Shown here: positions 1-8,761 of the stretch, in pieces
Layout: every line of letters starts with the position of its first letter
How positions within the stretch are numbered: position 1 is the first letter of the stretch
NCBI GenBank assembly: GCA_002746415.1
Contig: NVXD01000016.1
Coordinates: forward strand, 62,001-126,000
Reading direction: 5' to 3'
Length of the DNA stretch: 64,000 bases
Origin: Flavobacteriaceae bacterium
GTDB taxonomy: Bacteria > Bacteroidota > Bacteroidia > Flavobacteriales > Flavobacteriaceae
Translations under genes and position numbers: made by a program
Notes under the pieces: generated by a model
Database searches by the model: none
Seen by the model: the letters and a program-made list of their open reading frames with translations, nothing else
Told to the model about the DNA's origin: nothing

Positions 1-126
1 AGCCTGAGCTCCGTTTTTGGCACTCCCCAGTACCTGATATCCCGTTGCTAACAATTCATCATGTAAGCCACTTAACATTAAAGGATGGTCATCTGCGATA
101 ACGATTGTGATTTGGGAGTTTATCAT
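1..126 (-). CDS. Response regulator, N-terminal part only (cut by window edge)
   Basis: Reading the minus strand from the ATG at 126 gives 42 codons that run off the left edge. The peptide begins MINSQITIVIADDHPLMLSG, which is the start of a NarL/FixJ-type receiver domain: the hydrophobic first strand, the acidic pair in ADDHP and the following helix are typical. The phospho-accepting Asp and any HTH domain lie outside the window. It starts 19 bp after the stop of the TPR sensor kinase at 146-2152 on the same strand, so the two are almost certainly a cotranscribed two-component pair, and a LuxR-type output domain is expected by family (inference). Confidence 0.85.
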   Translation of the reverse strand, partial: MINSQITIVIADDHPLMLSGLHDELLATGYQVLGSAKNGAQA

Positions 127-145
127 GCTTTAAAAATATAGTAAT

Positions 146-2152
146 TTAAGATGTAATGGGCAAAAAAACCATAATCTCTGTTCCCTTTGATGGAGCAGAA
201 TGAATTTTTAATTTAGCCTTCATAATATTGCATCTTTCTGCCAAGGATTTCATTCCTAAACTTATTGATTTATGCTGTTTTTCATTATAATCAAACCCCA
301 TGCCTGTATCTTTTATAGACAACATAATGAACTCTTGTTCTTTCTTTAGTGTGATTATAGCGTGACTTGCATTAGCATGTTTCACCATATTAGAAAGGGA
401 TTCTTGAAAAATGCGATAGAGATGCAATTCGTTCTTCTTATCTAGTACATCATCAATAGTATCCACATCAACTTTAAAGACCGTGTCCGTCAGCCCATCA
501 AAATCATGGATTAATGCTTTTACAGCAGCCGTAAAACCCAGTTGCTCTATAGCCGCTGGATGTAAGTTTCTTGAAATCGCACGAATTTGTTCTAACGTAT
601 TATTGCTCAAGGATTCGCTTATTTGATCTCCTTCATTCTTCGCTTTTCTAACCAACATCATTAATTGCTGCCCCACGCTATCGTGCAATTCAAAAGCCAC
701 TCTTGAACGCTCATTTTCTTGGGCCTCAATTAATTCTTGACTGAAGCGTTCTTGCAATCGTTTTTCCTTTTTGACTGTAGCATGAGATCTAAATAGCAAG
801 ATAAAACCAAACAGCGCAACGAGTCCCGCACCACCAAAAAGGAGCAATTGTTTTTTTTGATTATTCTGAGTATTCAAAAGGGTAATGTCTTTTTCTTGAG
901 AAACTATGGTAAGCTCACTTTTTTCTACTTCATAGATAGTTCGCAATTCACGTACTTGTTGCTGCTTTTGTTGTACGGCCAAAGAATCACTAAACTTTTG
1001 GAATGTGGTGTAGAAATGCAATGCTTCCTCGTGTTTTCCTTCTTTCTCTGCCATTGTGGCCAAGTTGTAAAACCCATCCTTTTCTCCTACTAGTAACCCT
1101 ATGTTTTGGGATATTTCAATGGCTTCATTAGTATGTAGTTTTGCTTCAATAATATTGTCAAGCGCAATAAAAGTTTTGGAGATTGAATTGTGCGCTATTG
1201 CCTTTCCTTTAGAGGTGCTCAAGTTATCCAAAGCTTCTTGTTGATAGACCAATGCTTTTTCATAGTCTTTTAAATAATAGTAGGTTTCTCCAATATTAGC
1301 ATTTATGGAAGCAATCGTTTTTTTATTATTGGAGGCTTTTTTAAGGCGAAGTGCTTCCTGAAAACTCAACAAGGCATTGGTATAGTCTTGTATTCCATTA
1401 TGTGAAATTCCGATGTTCTTTAAAACGGAACCCAAAAGGTTTTTGTTATCAGCTGCTATCACATTAGTGCGAGCCTCCATCAGGTAAACTAATGCATTCT
1501 TATATTCCTTCTGCTTATTTAAAATAACCCCTAGGTGCATATAAGACCTACCCATCCCCTCTTTATTGTTCATTTTTTCATAAAGCTGCACGGCCTCCAG
1601 GTAGGATGCAATTGCTTTGGAGTGATGTGCCATTCTTGAATAGGATACACCAATATTTTGAATTGATTTTGCCAAGGCAAGAGAATCGTTCATGCTTTTA
1701 AATATGAGTCCTGCCTTTTGAAAGCTTTGTATGGCCTCCCTATAGTTGTCTTGAAGATTGTATACTGCACCAATTTGGTTTAAAGCAGCTGCCTGTCCCC
1801 ATAAATGTTCCAATTCCACATTAATTGCCCAGGCCTTTTTAAAATTTGTTAAGGCTGAGTCATAGTCCTTCTGATAATAATCTACAACTCCCAAACAATT
1901 ATAGGCACCAGATGCCCCTCTCTTAGAAGCTATTTGTTGGGAGATATCCAAGGCTTTGTTGATATATTCTCTAGCAAGTACTGGGTTTGATAGTGCATAC
2001 TGAATACCTAAATCATTGTATGCTTTTAAGCGAGTGGTATCTTGTACACTAGAAATCTGGACAAGTTGCAATAAACTATCTACTTTTTGTTTGTTTTGTG
2101 CATATAAAAAAGACGCAAGGAAACATGCTAAAAATAATAGGGGGATTCTCAA
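146..2152 (-). CDS. TPR-repeat sensor histidine kinase (HisKA_3 / NarX class)
   Basis: The 668-residue protein has a Sec signal peptide (about 1-19, ending LYAQ), then roughly ten tetratricopeptide repeats over residues 40-400 in the periplasm, a coiled-coil stretch, one membrane helix near 435-455 and a cytoplasmic kinase. The dimerisation/phosphotransfer motif ELHDSVGQQL places the phospho-accepting His at 490, and the HATPase_c core follows with an N-box-like region and the glycine motif DTGMGFD. This is the common Bacteroidota design in which TPRs sense a periplasmic protein or peptide and signal to a LuxR-type regulator. The partner gene starts 19 bp downstream. The ligand cannot be read from the sequence. 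Confidence 0.9.
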   Translation of the reverse strand: MRIPLLFLACFLASFLYAQNKQKVDSLLQLVQISSVQDTTRLKAYNDLGIQYALSNPVLAREYINKALDISQQIASKRGASGAYNCLGVVDYYQKDYDSALTNFKKAWAINVELEHLWGQAAALNQIGAVYNLQDNYREAIQSFQKAGLIFKSMNDSLALAKSIQNIGVSYSRMAHHSKAIASYLEAVQLYEKMNNKEGMGRSYMHLGVILNKQKEYKNALVYLMEARTNVIAADNKNLLGSVLKNIGISHNGIQDYTNALLSFQEALRLKKASNNKKTIASINANIGETYYYLKDYEKALVYQQEALDNLSTSKGKAIAHNSISKTFIALDNIIEAKLHTNEAIEISQNIGLLVGEKDGFYNLATMAEKEGKHEEALHFYTTFQKFSDSLAVQQKQQQVRELRTIYEVEKSELTIVSQEKDITLLNTQNNQKKQLLLFGGAGLVALFGFILLFRSHATVKKEKRLQERFSQELIEAQENERSRVAFELHDSVGQQLMMLVRKAKNEGDQISESLSNNTLEQIRAISRNLHPAAIEQLGFTAAVKALIHDFDGLTDTVFKVDVDTIDDVLDKKNELHLYRIFQESLSNMVKHANASHAIITLKKEQEFIMLSIKDTGMGFDYNEKQHKSISLGMKSLAERCNIMKAKLKIHSAPSKGTEIMVFLPITS

Positions 2153-2352
2153 AATGGGTTGATTATTTTTTTAAAGATAAGTTTTTTAAATAAGCTAGGT
2201 GTTGTCTCAATATGTACACCTTGCACTTCCATTTATCATTGACTGCATGCTCCTCTGGTACTTTATAAAACGCAGGTTTTGTTCCATACTGTTTTTGTTA
2301 TTACAATGAAATCAAAACTATAACTATTTCTTTTTGAGCATGTTAAATATAG

Positions 2353-3114
2353 GAATTTATCGATGTTACGGAAACAACAGGTCTTGAAATTCAGTCAGGT
2401 TGGTGGTTTAGTGTAGCAACGGCAGATTTTGACATGGATGGTGACCAAGATTTTATTGTGGGTAACCTAGGGCTGAATCATAAGTATAATGCCTCTACTG
2501 AAGAACCTTTTGAAGTGTTTACTCATGATTTTGATAAAAGTGGCAGCTTGGATATTGTTCTCGGATACTATGAGGATGGAGTGTCTTACCCGCTCCGTGG
2601 AAGGGAATGTTCTTCTAATCAAATGCCCTTAGTGAAGGAAAAGTTTCCTAGTTATCATGAATTTGCCATTGCAGATATTTCTAAGGTCTATGGAAAAGAA
2701 AACCTTGAGAATGCTTTGCATTATAGCACGACTACATTTGCTACCGCCTATATTGAGAATTTGGGGTACTTTAAATTTAAAGCCCACAAAATAGAAGGTG
2801 CCACCCAATTTTCCTCTGTCAATAGCATCTTAATTGATGATTTCAATGTGGATGGTTATCCAGATGCTTTATTATCTGGTAATTTATATCAGTCAGAGGT
2901 TGAAACCCCAAGAAGTGATGCAAGCTACGGTGTGCTGTTGACAGGAAATGGTAAAGGTCAATTTAAGACCTTGTTGCCTAACCAAAGTGGTTTATTCATT
3001 AAGGGTGATGTAAAAAATGCCAGCATTCTAAACACGGCCTTGGAAAACAAGAAAATCCTTGTTTTTGGGACAAATAATGAGCCGTTACAGCTGATAGAAT
3101 ATTCGCAGCATTAG
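2353..3114 (+). pseudogene. C-terminal remnant of an FG-GAP/VCBS-repeat protein
   Basis: The reading frame is open from just after an in-frame TAG at 2350 to 3114, and its first residues (EFIDVTETTGLEIQSGWW) already match the inside of the repeat domain, upstream of the first ATG at 2434. The text DFDMDGDQDFIVGNLGLN and later FNVDGYPDALLSGNLY are FG-GAP/VCBS calcium-binding propeller blades, and the region up to the end (VETPRSDASYGVLL, SGLFIKGDV) matches the extreme C-terminus of the large secreted VCBS proteins of Bacteroidota, which usually run to about 1,100 residues. There is no signal peptide and no upstream coding sequence in any frame for the missing part. It is best read as the 3' end of a gene whose front was deleted, though a short expressed fragment from the ATG at 2434 is not excluded. 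Confidence 0.75.
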
Positions 3115-3180
3115 ACCCTTAACATGAATTAAATTCTTTCTAAAAGGAAGTTAAATAAATGAATATAGGTATAAGTTAAG

Positions 3181-3217
3181 GGGATACTCCAAAGATTAAA
3201 AGTCTTTGGAGTATCCC
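3181..3217. terminator. 15-bp perfect inverted repeat between convergent genes
   Basis: The arms at 3181-3195 and 3203-3217 are perfectly complementary (GGGATACTCCAAAGA and its reverse complement) around a 7-base loop. It sits between the end of the VCBS remnant and the end of the SDR gene, which face each other, so a bidirectional transcription stop is the simplest role. There is no clear T-run on either side, so it is not a textbook intrinsic terminator. Confidence 0.5.
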
Positions 3218-3261
3218 TCCCAACATGGTCCCTTGTGTATGCTAATTTTTATATGTTATTT

Positions 3262-4017
3262 TTAATTTCTTCCGGCCATAACACCACCGTCAATATCCCA
3301 TATAGCACCAGTAACCCAAGAACTTTTATCGGTAAGTAAGAAATGTATGGTCTGCGCAATATCCTCAGCACGCCCCACTCTTCCTATGGGATGAAAATCA
3401 TTGAAGCCCTGTAGTGTTTCTTCTATTTTATCCTCTTCAATAAAAGCATCATAAATAGGCGTTACAACTACTGCGGGCGATACCGCATTTACTCTAATAT
3501 TAAAATCTGCCAATTCCATTGCCAAGTGCTGTGTTAATGAATGTAACCCTGCTTTTGCCATTGAATAGGCGGAAGAAGGCGTAGCTTTTATAGCTTGTTT
3601 TGCCCACATGGAACCAATATTTACAATAGCACCGCCTCCGTTTTCTTTTAATATATTGGATGCGGCCTGGGTGACAAAGAAAAATGCCTTATTAAAATTA
3701 TGGTAGGTGTCATAATCTGATGCTGTATGCTCTAAAAATGGTTTTGGACTAAAATAACCCGCTGCATTTAAAAGGTATTTTAAATTTGGAGCAACATTCT
3801 TCAAGTCTTTCGCAAATGCGTCCACATCAGTTTGGTTATTTAAATCTAAGGGTATTGTTTTTACACTCCCTTTTGGTGAAAGATCTTTTTGAGCGCTTTC
3901 TAAATTAGTTTTGTTTCTACCAATTAATATAACCTCTATTCCATCATTTAAAAGGTATGCTGCTGTGGCCTTACCTATTCCCGTAGTACCACCTAAAATT
4001 AATGCTTGTTTTTTCAT
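3262..4017 (-). CDS. SDR family oxidoreductase
   Basis: A classical short-chain dehydrogenase of 250 residues when started at the ATG at 4017 ([10 protein letters not shown]); an upstream in-frame ATG at 4059 would add 14 residues of unlikely leader. The Rossmann motif [11 protein letters not shown] is at the N-terminus, NAAG follows near residue 90, the catalytic Ser and YSMAK (Y-x3-K) are near 150-160, and the C-terminus has the usual [12 protein letters not shown]. It is NAD(P)-dependent; the substrate is not predictable. It lies 86 bp downstream of the AraC regulator on the same strand, which suggests it is the target or partner of that regulator. Confidence 0.88.
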   Translation of the reverse strand: MKKQALILGGTTGIGKATAAYLLNDGIEVILIGRNKTNLESAQKDLSPKGSVKTIPLDLNNQTDVDAFAKDLKNVAPNLKYLLNAAGYFSPKPFLEHTASDYDTYHNFNKAFFFVTQAASNILKENGGGAIVNIGSMWAKQAIKATPSSAYSMAKAGLHSLTQHLAMELADFNIRVNAVSPAVVVTPIYDAFIEEDKIEETLQGFNDFHPIGRVGRAEDIAQTIHFLLTDKSSWVTGAIWDIDGGVMAGRN

Positions 4018-4103
4018 TGTTATATATTTAATGATTAATAATAATGCAAATTTCAGCACATTATCACATTAAAAATGGTAATCCAAATACTATAAATGGT
4101 AAA

Positions 4104-4967
4104 TTAGAGATACGCCTTTTGAAACTCTTTTGGAGTAAGGCTAGTTCCCTTTTTAAAATATTTGGTGAAATAGGTAGGCTCATCAAATCCTAGAGAATAA
4201 GCAACTTCTTTAATAGATAAATTTTGATTTGATAACATCCTTTTAGCTTCTAAAAGTTTAAGCTCTTTAATAATATTTGCAGGAGTGTCTAGTAAGTATT
4301 CTTTACTTACCGCAGTTAATGTTTTGCTGTTTGTGTTGAGTTCATTAGCATAATCATCAATACTATAAAAATCATTAATCCGTTGAAAAATTAGTTTTTT
4401 AAAAGTCGCGGCAAGTGTAAAATTGGAGTTCGTAACAGGATTAAGATTGTGTTTTTTGTTTCGCAATCGCTCAATAAGAAACAAAATAGTTTGAAAATGA
4501 TGATATGATTGTTCTCTATAGTTGGCATCTTTATATAAAATTTCTGCCTCTATGAATGATGTTATTAAACCTACTTTTTTGGAGTCAGATTCAGAAAGTG
4601 TGATATAGTTATCTCCAATTTCATTAAATATAGAGATAGTAAAACGTTCTAAAATTTGTGGATTATGGGTGTTTATAAACTCATCATTAAAATGAAATAA
4701 AAAACCTTCATTGAGTGAGTTCTTACAGAAATAGTGAATTTGGTTTTTATTTATAAAAAAAACAGTGTTTTCTGGATGATCAATAATGTTATAATCAATA
4801 TAATGCCTGCCTGCTTTTCTAAACCAAATTACCTGATAATAACTATGTCTATGAGGAATAGAGGCATCTTTGAAATTTTCATCCACATAACTTTTAGCAT
4901 GATTTATTTCAAAATGCAATTTAGAAAAATCATCCTTATGTAAGTCGTATCTTTTTATTTCCCCCAT
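4104..4967 (-). CDS. AraC family transcriptional regulator
   Basis: The 287-residue protein has an N-terminal cupin-like sensor part (IPHRHSYYQVIWFRKAGRHYID near residues 38-60, with His and aromatic residues typical of small-ligand AraC sensors) and a C-terminal double helix-turn-helix over about 190-287: LLEAKRMLSNQNLSIKEVAY followed by GFDEPTYFTKYFKKGTSLTPKEF. That second signature is the AraC/XylS hallmark. It is followed on the same strand by an SDR gene, so regulator and enzyme may form one module. The effector is unknown. Confidence 0.9.
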   Translation of the reverse strand: MGEIKRYDLHKDDFSKLHFEINHAKSYVDENFKDASIPHRHSYYQVIWFRKAGRHYIDYNIIDHPENTVFFINKNQIHYFCKNSLNEGFLFHFNDEFINTHNPQILERFTISIFNEIGDNYITLSESDSKKVGLITSFIEAEILYKDANYREQSYHHFQTILFLIERLRNKKHNLNPVTNSNFTLAATFKKLIFQRINDFYSIDDYANELNTNSKTLTAVSKEYLLDTPANIIKELKLLEAKRMLSNQNLSIKEVAYSLGFDEPTYFTKYFKKGTSLTPKEFQKAYL

Positions 4968-5130
4968 TATGATGTCTAAAATATAAACATTAATTAAGAT
5001 TTGGTGTGAAAGTAAAATTAATGAATCCTTTTATGTTATGGGGTTGAGTATTTTCAATGATATATTTTGATTTTCTAATTCAATATCTTCTTCCATATAT
5101 TGACTTTCATTTGCAACAATTATTATACCA

Positions 5131-5862
5131 CTATTTTCCATGTCGATAATAATAAGGCCTTCTGTGAGCCACACCCTCTTTACGTTCTAAACGTTCAAAG
5201 ACGGCATAACCAAACATTTTTTTCTGAAAGCGACTGCGATCCATTTGTTTGTCATGAACACTTTCAAATACTTGATGCAGTTCTGGCATTGTGAATTTTG
5301 TGGATAGTAGATGGTAGCCAATGGGATTATGTTCTAAATCAGTTCTAAAACTTGCTAAGGCCTTCAGTATAATTTTTTTATGATCTAACAGAAGCTTTGG
5401 CAATTCGTAAACATTGTGCCAAGCACAAGCTTTTGCGAACAAATTGGGTTTGGGATACGTCTTAGCTTTATCAACTAGAGCGTAATACCCTATGGATACA
5501 AACCGTTGCTGTATCCATAACTCCTCACTCCCATCATGACCAAATTGCTGAAACATATTCTTTAATTTCAGCTTAAAATCTCTATCCACACCGCCAAATA
5601 CAGCGTATTGTTTTAAGAAGGTATTTTTAAGTGCTATACGTTCGTATATGTTGCGGTGGGCGGCTTCATCAACAGATTCAGTTTTGTACACATAGCCACC
5701 AGGTAACATCCAGGTATTTTCATCAACCTGTAATAATAGTACTTGCAACTGCCCTTGCTCATACCCAAAAATGACACTGTCTACAGATATATTAGGTAGA
5801 AAGAGGTGCTCACTTTTCTTAAACAGCTGTACCAGTTCCTTAGCATTCATTGGCTTTTTCAT
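5131..5862 (-). CDS. NrtR-like Nudix-domain transcriptional regulator
   Basis: The 243-residue protein begins with a Nudix fold (residues about 20-160) in which the Nudix box reads GGYVYKTESVDEAAHRNIYE followed by RIAL. Compared with the catalytic pattern GX5EX7REUXEEXGU, the REUXEE metal-binding core is broken (R-N-I-Y-E-R), so hydrolysis is unlikely. The C-terminal third (MPELHQVFESVHDKQMDRSR, then FQKKMFG) is the winged-helix DNA-binding domain of the NrtR family, in which the dead Nudix domain senses ADP-ribose or sugar-derived ligands. It is transcribed away from an alpha/beta hydrolase 107 bp off, and a palindrome in the gap is its likely operator. Ligand and regulon are inferred only by family. 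Confidence 0.85.
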   Translation of the reverse strand: MKKPMNAKELVQLFKKSEHLFLPNISVDSVIFGYEQGQLQVLLLQVDENTWMLPGGYVYKTESVDEAAHRNIYERIALKNTFLKQYAVFGGVDRDFKLKLKNMFQQFGHDGSEELWIQQRFVSIGYYALVDKAKTYPKPNLFAKACAWHNVYELPKLLLDHKKIILKALASFRTDLEHNPIGYHLLSTKFTMPELHQVFESVHDKQMDRSRFQKKMFGYAVFERLERKEGVAHRRPYYYRHGK

Positions 5863-5918
5863 TGTAATACATTTTATATAAATCTCTGTTTTTTTGTAAA
5901 GTTAAAAATAATTTTCTA

Positions 5919-5941
5919 CATTGTGACCAAACGACACAATG
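5919..5941. promoter_or_regulatory. Candidate operator palindrome in the divergent promoter
   Basis: A 23-bp site CATTGTG-N9-CACAATG with perfect 7-bp arms lies between the NrtR-like regulator (start 5862) and the hydrolase (start 5970), the only gap shared by the two divergent genes. Symmetry, length of about two helical turns and location fit a dimeric winged-helix repressor site controlling both genes. Confidence 0.5.
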
Positions 5942-5969
5942 AAAATTTTTTATATTAAAAAAATGTCTT

Positions 5970-6959
5970 ATGAAGAAAAAAGTTATTTTGGCATCCCTGC
6001 TCATTATTATAGGCCTATTGTTTTACAGTTATGGCATGCCCCTGCCACAAGTAGACCGCAAAGAATTTGAAACCATGTACAGCACAAAAACGGACAATTC
6101 AATAATTTTAAAAGACGGTAGAACCTTGGCTTATGCCGAGTATGGTGACCCAGACGGACTCCCAATGTTCTATTTTCATGGTGGACAAGAGAGTAGGTTG
6201 AGTAGCAACTTTATGGATAGTACGGCTAACAGCCTAAACATTCGCATCATTGCTCCTGAACGTCCCGGCATTGGTTTGTCTTCTTTTCAAAAGGACAGAA
6301 GCTTCTTGAACTACCCAAATGATATTGCTCAATTAGCCAATCATCTTGGCATTGCTACTTTTTCCGTTTTTGGATTGTCTGGTGGAAGTCCTCATGTACT
6401 AGCCTGTGCTTATGTGTTCCCTGAGCGATTACAAAAAATCGCCATTGTTTCTGGTACCGCACCACATAACTATAAAGGGAAGTTAAAAGGAATGTGGTTT
6501 CCCGTTAAACTCATACATTGGTTTGCCAATAGTAAAAAGGACAAAAACCTTAGAGGTTTTATTAAAAATGACTATGAAGCCTTGGCGCAAAAGCCAGAGA
6601 AACGCCTAAAACAATTACAACGTTTCTTACCCAAACCAGATCGTGAGCTACTAAAGGCAAAACCCCAATATGGAATCGATTTTATCAAAGGGAGTCTGGA
6701 GTCCTACCGTCAAGGGACCGATGCTGTAGTACAGGAATGGAAACTATATGTTGCTGATTGGGGTTTTGCTATAAAAGAGATTGAACCTAAAATTAATCTT
6801 TGGTACGGAGATAAGGATAAAATGACTCCAAAATATCGCGGCTTACATCTTCACAAATTACTACCCAATTCTAAATTGCACTTACTTGAAGATGAAGGAC
6901 ATTTTTCATTGTTGCGAAACCACCTTGAGGCCATTCTTATGGAATTAAAGTCGGACTAG
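5970..6959 (+). CDS. Membrane-anchored alpha/beta hydrolase
   Basis: The 329-residue protein starts with a single hydrophobic segment (about 4-24) that is a signal anchor or uncleaved signal peptide. The hydrolase fold follows: an oxyanion strand with FHGGQES, the nucleophile elbow GLSGGS (Ser), a lid region, the acid in WYGDKDKMTP and the catalytic His in EDEGHFSLL. It resembles the TAP/proline-iminopeptidase-like branch of alpha/beta hydrolases, but the substrate is unknown. It is divergent from an NrtR-type regulator with a palindrome between the two, so it is probably under that regulator's control. Confidence 0.85.
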   Translation: MKKKVILASLLIIIGLLFYSYGMPLPQVDRKEFETMYSTKTDNSIILKDGRTLAYAEYGDPDGLPMFYFHGGQESRLSSNFMDSTANSLNIRIIAPERPGIGLSSFQKDRSFLNYPNDIAQLANHLGIATFSVFGLSGGSPHVLACAYVFPERLQKIAIVSGTAPHNYKGKLKGMWFPVKLIHWFANSKKDKNLRGFIKNDYEALAQKPEKRLKQLQRFLPKPDRELLKAKPQYGIDFIKGSLESYRQGTDAVVQEWKLYVADWGFAIKEIEPKINLWYGDKDKMTPKYRGLHLHKLLPNSKLHLLEDEGHFSLLRNHLEAILMELKSD

Positions 6960-6987
6960 CCCGCAGAAATATTAACCGACTTCTCCC

Positions 6988-7749
6988 CTACACTCCCTCA
7001 AACCAATGCTTGAACTGGACTACCTTTTCCCTGCTTACTAGCACTTCTCCCTCAACACTGGGATTTAAAGTTAGTTTTAGTCGCCTATTGGCATATACCA
7101 CCACATCTTCAATAGCGTTAATTTGCACTATAAAACTTCGGTTGGTACGTATGAAAAATTTTGGTTCTAACAATTCTTCCAAAGTCTCCAAAGTATAATC
7201 AATAAGGTACTTTTTACCATTTTCTCTTTTTAAGTACACATCCCTCCCCTCAGCATAAAAATAGGCAATGGCAGCAGTGGGAATTGAATGGATGTGGTTG
7301 CCAATTTGCACCATAAACCGGTCCTTATAGGTCCTTTTTCCAAGTTGTTCTACCAATTGACCCATTGCTACAGGTTGAGCAAACTGCTCCTTCAAAGAAT
7401 GCAGTTTTTTTAAGGCATTTGTGAGGTCTGTAAAAGTGATGGGTTTCAACAGATAGTCGATACTGTTAACCTTAAAGGCATCTATGGCAAATTCATCAAA
7501 AGCAGTAGTAAAAATGACAGGTGTTGTTACTGTAACCTTTGAAAATATCTCAAAACTAAGTCCATCCGTAAGCTGCACATCCATAAAAAACAGCTCAACT
7601 GCATTTTGATGTGTTTCTATCCAAGGTATGGCTGTTTCAAGGGAGTTTAAAGTGGCCAAGACCTCAATGTTCTCATTACATTTTAGTAGATAACGTTCCA
7701 GTTTTTCAACTGCCAAAGGCTCGTCTTCAATTATGACTACTTTCATCAA
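6988..7749 (-). CDS. LytTR family response regulator
   Basis: The 253-residue regulator has a receiver domain (MMKVVIIEDEPLA at the start, phospho-acceptor Asp in FFMDVQL near residue 57, and the conserved Lys in DYLLKPI) and a C-terminal LytTR DNA-binding domain (about 145-250, with FIRTNRSFIVQINAIEDV). Its start lies inside the end of the upstream kinase-like gene (overlap 7727-7749), so the genes are translationally coupled. It is the last gene of a block formed by the SDHH protein, an active kinase, a degenerate kinase and this regulator. Direct repeats at 11384-11414 are candidate binding sites. Confidence 0.93.
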   Translation of the reverse strand: MMKVVIIEDEPLAVEKLERYLLKCNENIEVLATLNSLETAIPWIETHQNAVELFFMDVQLTDGLSFEIFSKVTVTTPVIFTTAFDEFAIDAFKVNSIDYLLKPITFTDLTNALKKLHSLKEQFAQPVAMGQLVEQLGKRTYKDRFMVQIGNHIHSIPTAAIAYFYAEGRDVYLKRENGKKYLIDYTLETLEELLEPKFFIRTNRSFIVQINAIEDVVVYANRRLKLTLNPSVEGEVLVSREKVVQFKHWFEGV

Positions 7750-8761
7750 GATTCAATTTTGGTAGTTCAATTATTTTATAAGGGTCTTTCATTTGTATTT
7801 GCACTGGACTATCAGAATAAAATTGATAATTTCTTGAAATATCCCCTAAATCCGAGGTTTCTAATTGCCCCCTTAACACCTCTTCGGGTTGGTATTGTAT
7901 TTTTAAAGTTGTGGGAGTTTCCAAAATATCCAATGTAAGCAGATGGACATCTGAGGGAATGGTGCTGCGCATGATTCTTTCCACCAATGTCAAAAGACTG
8001 CCTGGTACTACCCAAGTATCAGATTCCACTACAGTACCCAATTGTATTTTCCGATAGGGTAAATAGGTAAACAGCTTCAACAATTCCTGAAGCGTCTCCA
8101 TCTCTTCTTTAAAAGGGACCACCTCCCTGTTTTTTTTAAGTAAAATGTAGCGGTACACACTTGAAAAATGGTCGGAAAGCAGTTCCGCTTCTTCTGGATT
8201 CCGTTTCATCAAAACCAAAAGAGATTCCAAACTCTCAAACAACAATTGGGGATTGACCCCTTTCTTAAATTCCTGAAAATCATCTTCAATCTGTTGCTTG
8301 GCGGCTAGTTCCATGGCTACGAAATTTGTATTTACCTTATGCAAAAACTGATGGCTTACATACAGCATCAAGTAAATAAATGTAATCACAGCAAAAATAC
8401 TGTTGAATATGAGCAGCTCTTTACTGTTTGGGGTATAGGCCAAAACATACGTGAAATACGCGTACATGGCCCCTGTGACCAGACCAATTCCAATAATGAT
8501 GGAACTCACAACCTGCAATACTAGTTTCCAAAAGTATGTTATGCGTAAGTTCAAACGCTCAAAGAACACAAGGGATACCCGTGCATATTCTTGTATCAAA
8601 TATGCCAGACCAATGCAGACGTACAATTCTTGCCCAAGAAATGCCGCTTCTAACTGCCCAATATTGTTATTGATTAATAAAATGAGCAGGTACACCAAAG
8701 TACCACTGAACAAAGGGCTCAACAGACGAAAAAGCGGATGGTGTACAAATAATTTTTTCAT
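7727..8761 (-). CDS. Degenerate LytS-type kinase-like membrane protein (pseudokinase)
   Basis: The 344 residues mirror the layout of the neighbouring kinase: about four membrane helices in residues 10-140, then a region aligned with the His_kinase/HATPase core. The key positions are lost. Where active members read NPHFLFNSL, this protein reads NPQLLFESL, so the phospho-accepting His is Gln172. Where the ATP-binding N-box reads LVENAVKH, this reads LVERIMRS, so the essential Asn is Arg262. No glycine-rich G-box is evident. It overlaps the active kinase by 4 bp upstream and the LytTR regulator by 23 bp downstream, so it is expressed with both, and the frame is intact. It probably works as a structural or regulatory partner rather than an enzyme (inference). 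Confidence 0.85.
   Translation of the reverse strand: MKKLFVHHPLFRLLSPLFSGTLVYLLILLINNNIGQLEAAFLGQELYVCIGLAYLIQEYARVSLVFFERLNLRITYFWKLVLQVVSSIIIGIGLVTGAMYAYFTYVLAYTPNSKELLIFNSIFAVITFIYLMLYVSHQFLHKVNTNFVAMELAAKQQIEDDFQEFKKGVNPQLLFESLESLLVLMKRNPEEAELLSDHFSSVYRYILLKKNREVVPFKEEMETLQELLKLFTYLPYRKIQLGTVVESDTWVVPGSLLTLVERIMRSTIPSDVHLLTLDILETPTTLKIQYQPEEVLRGQLETSDLGDISRNYQFYSDSPVQIQMKDPYKIIELPKLNLDESSHN

Noticed and set aside
7010-7198. Small plus-strand gene over the LytTR regulator
   Set aside because: It is entirely antisense to conserved LytTR codons and has no start context.
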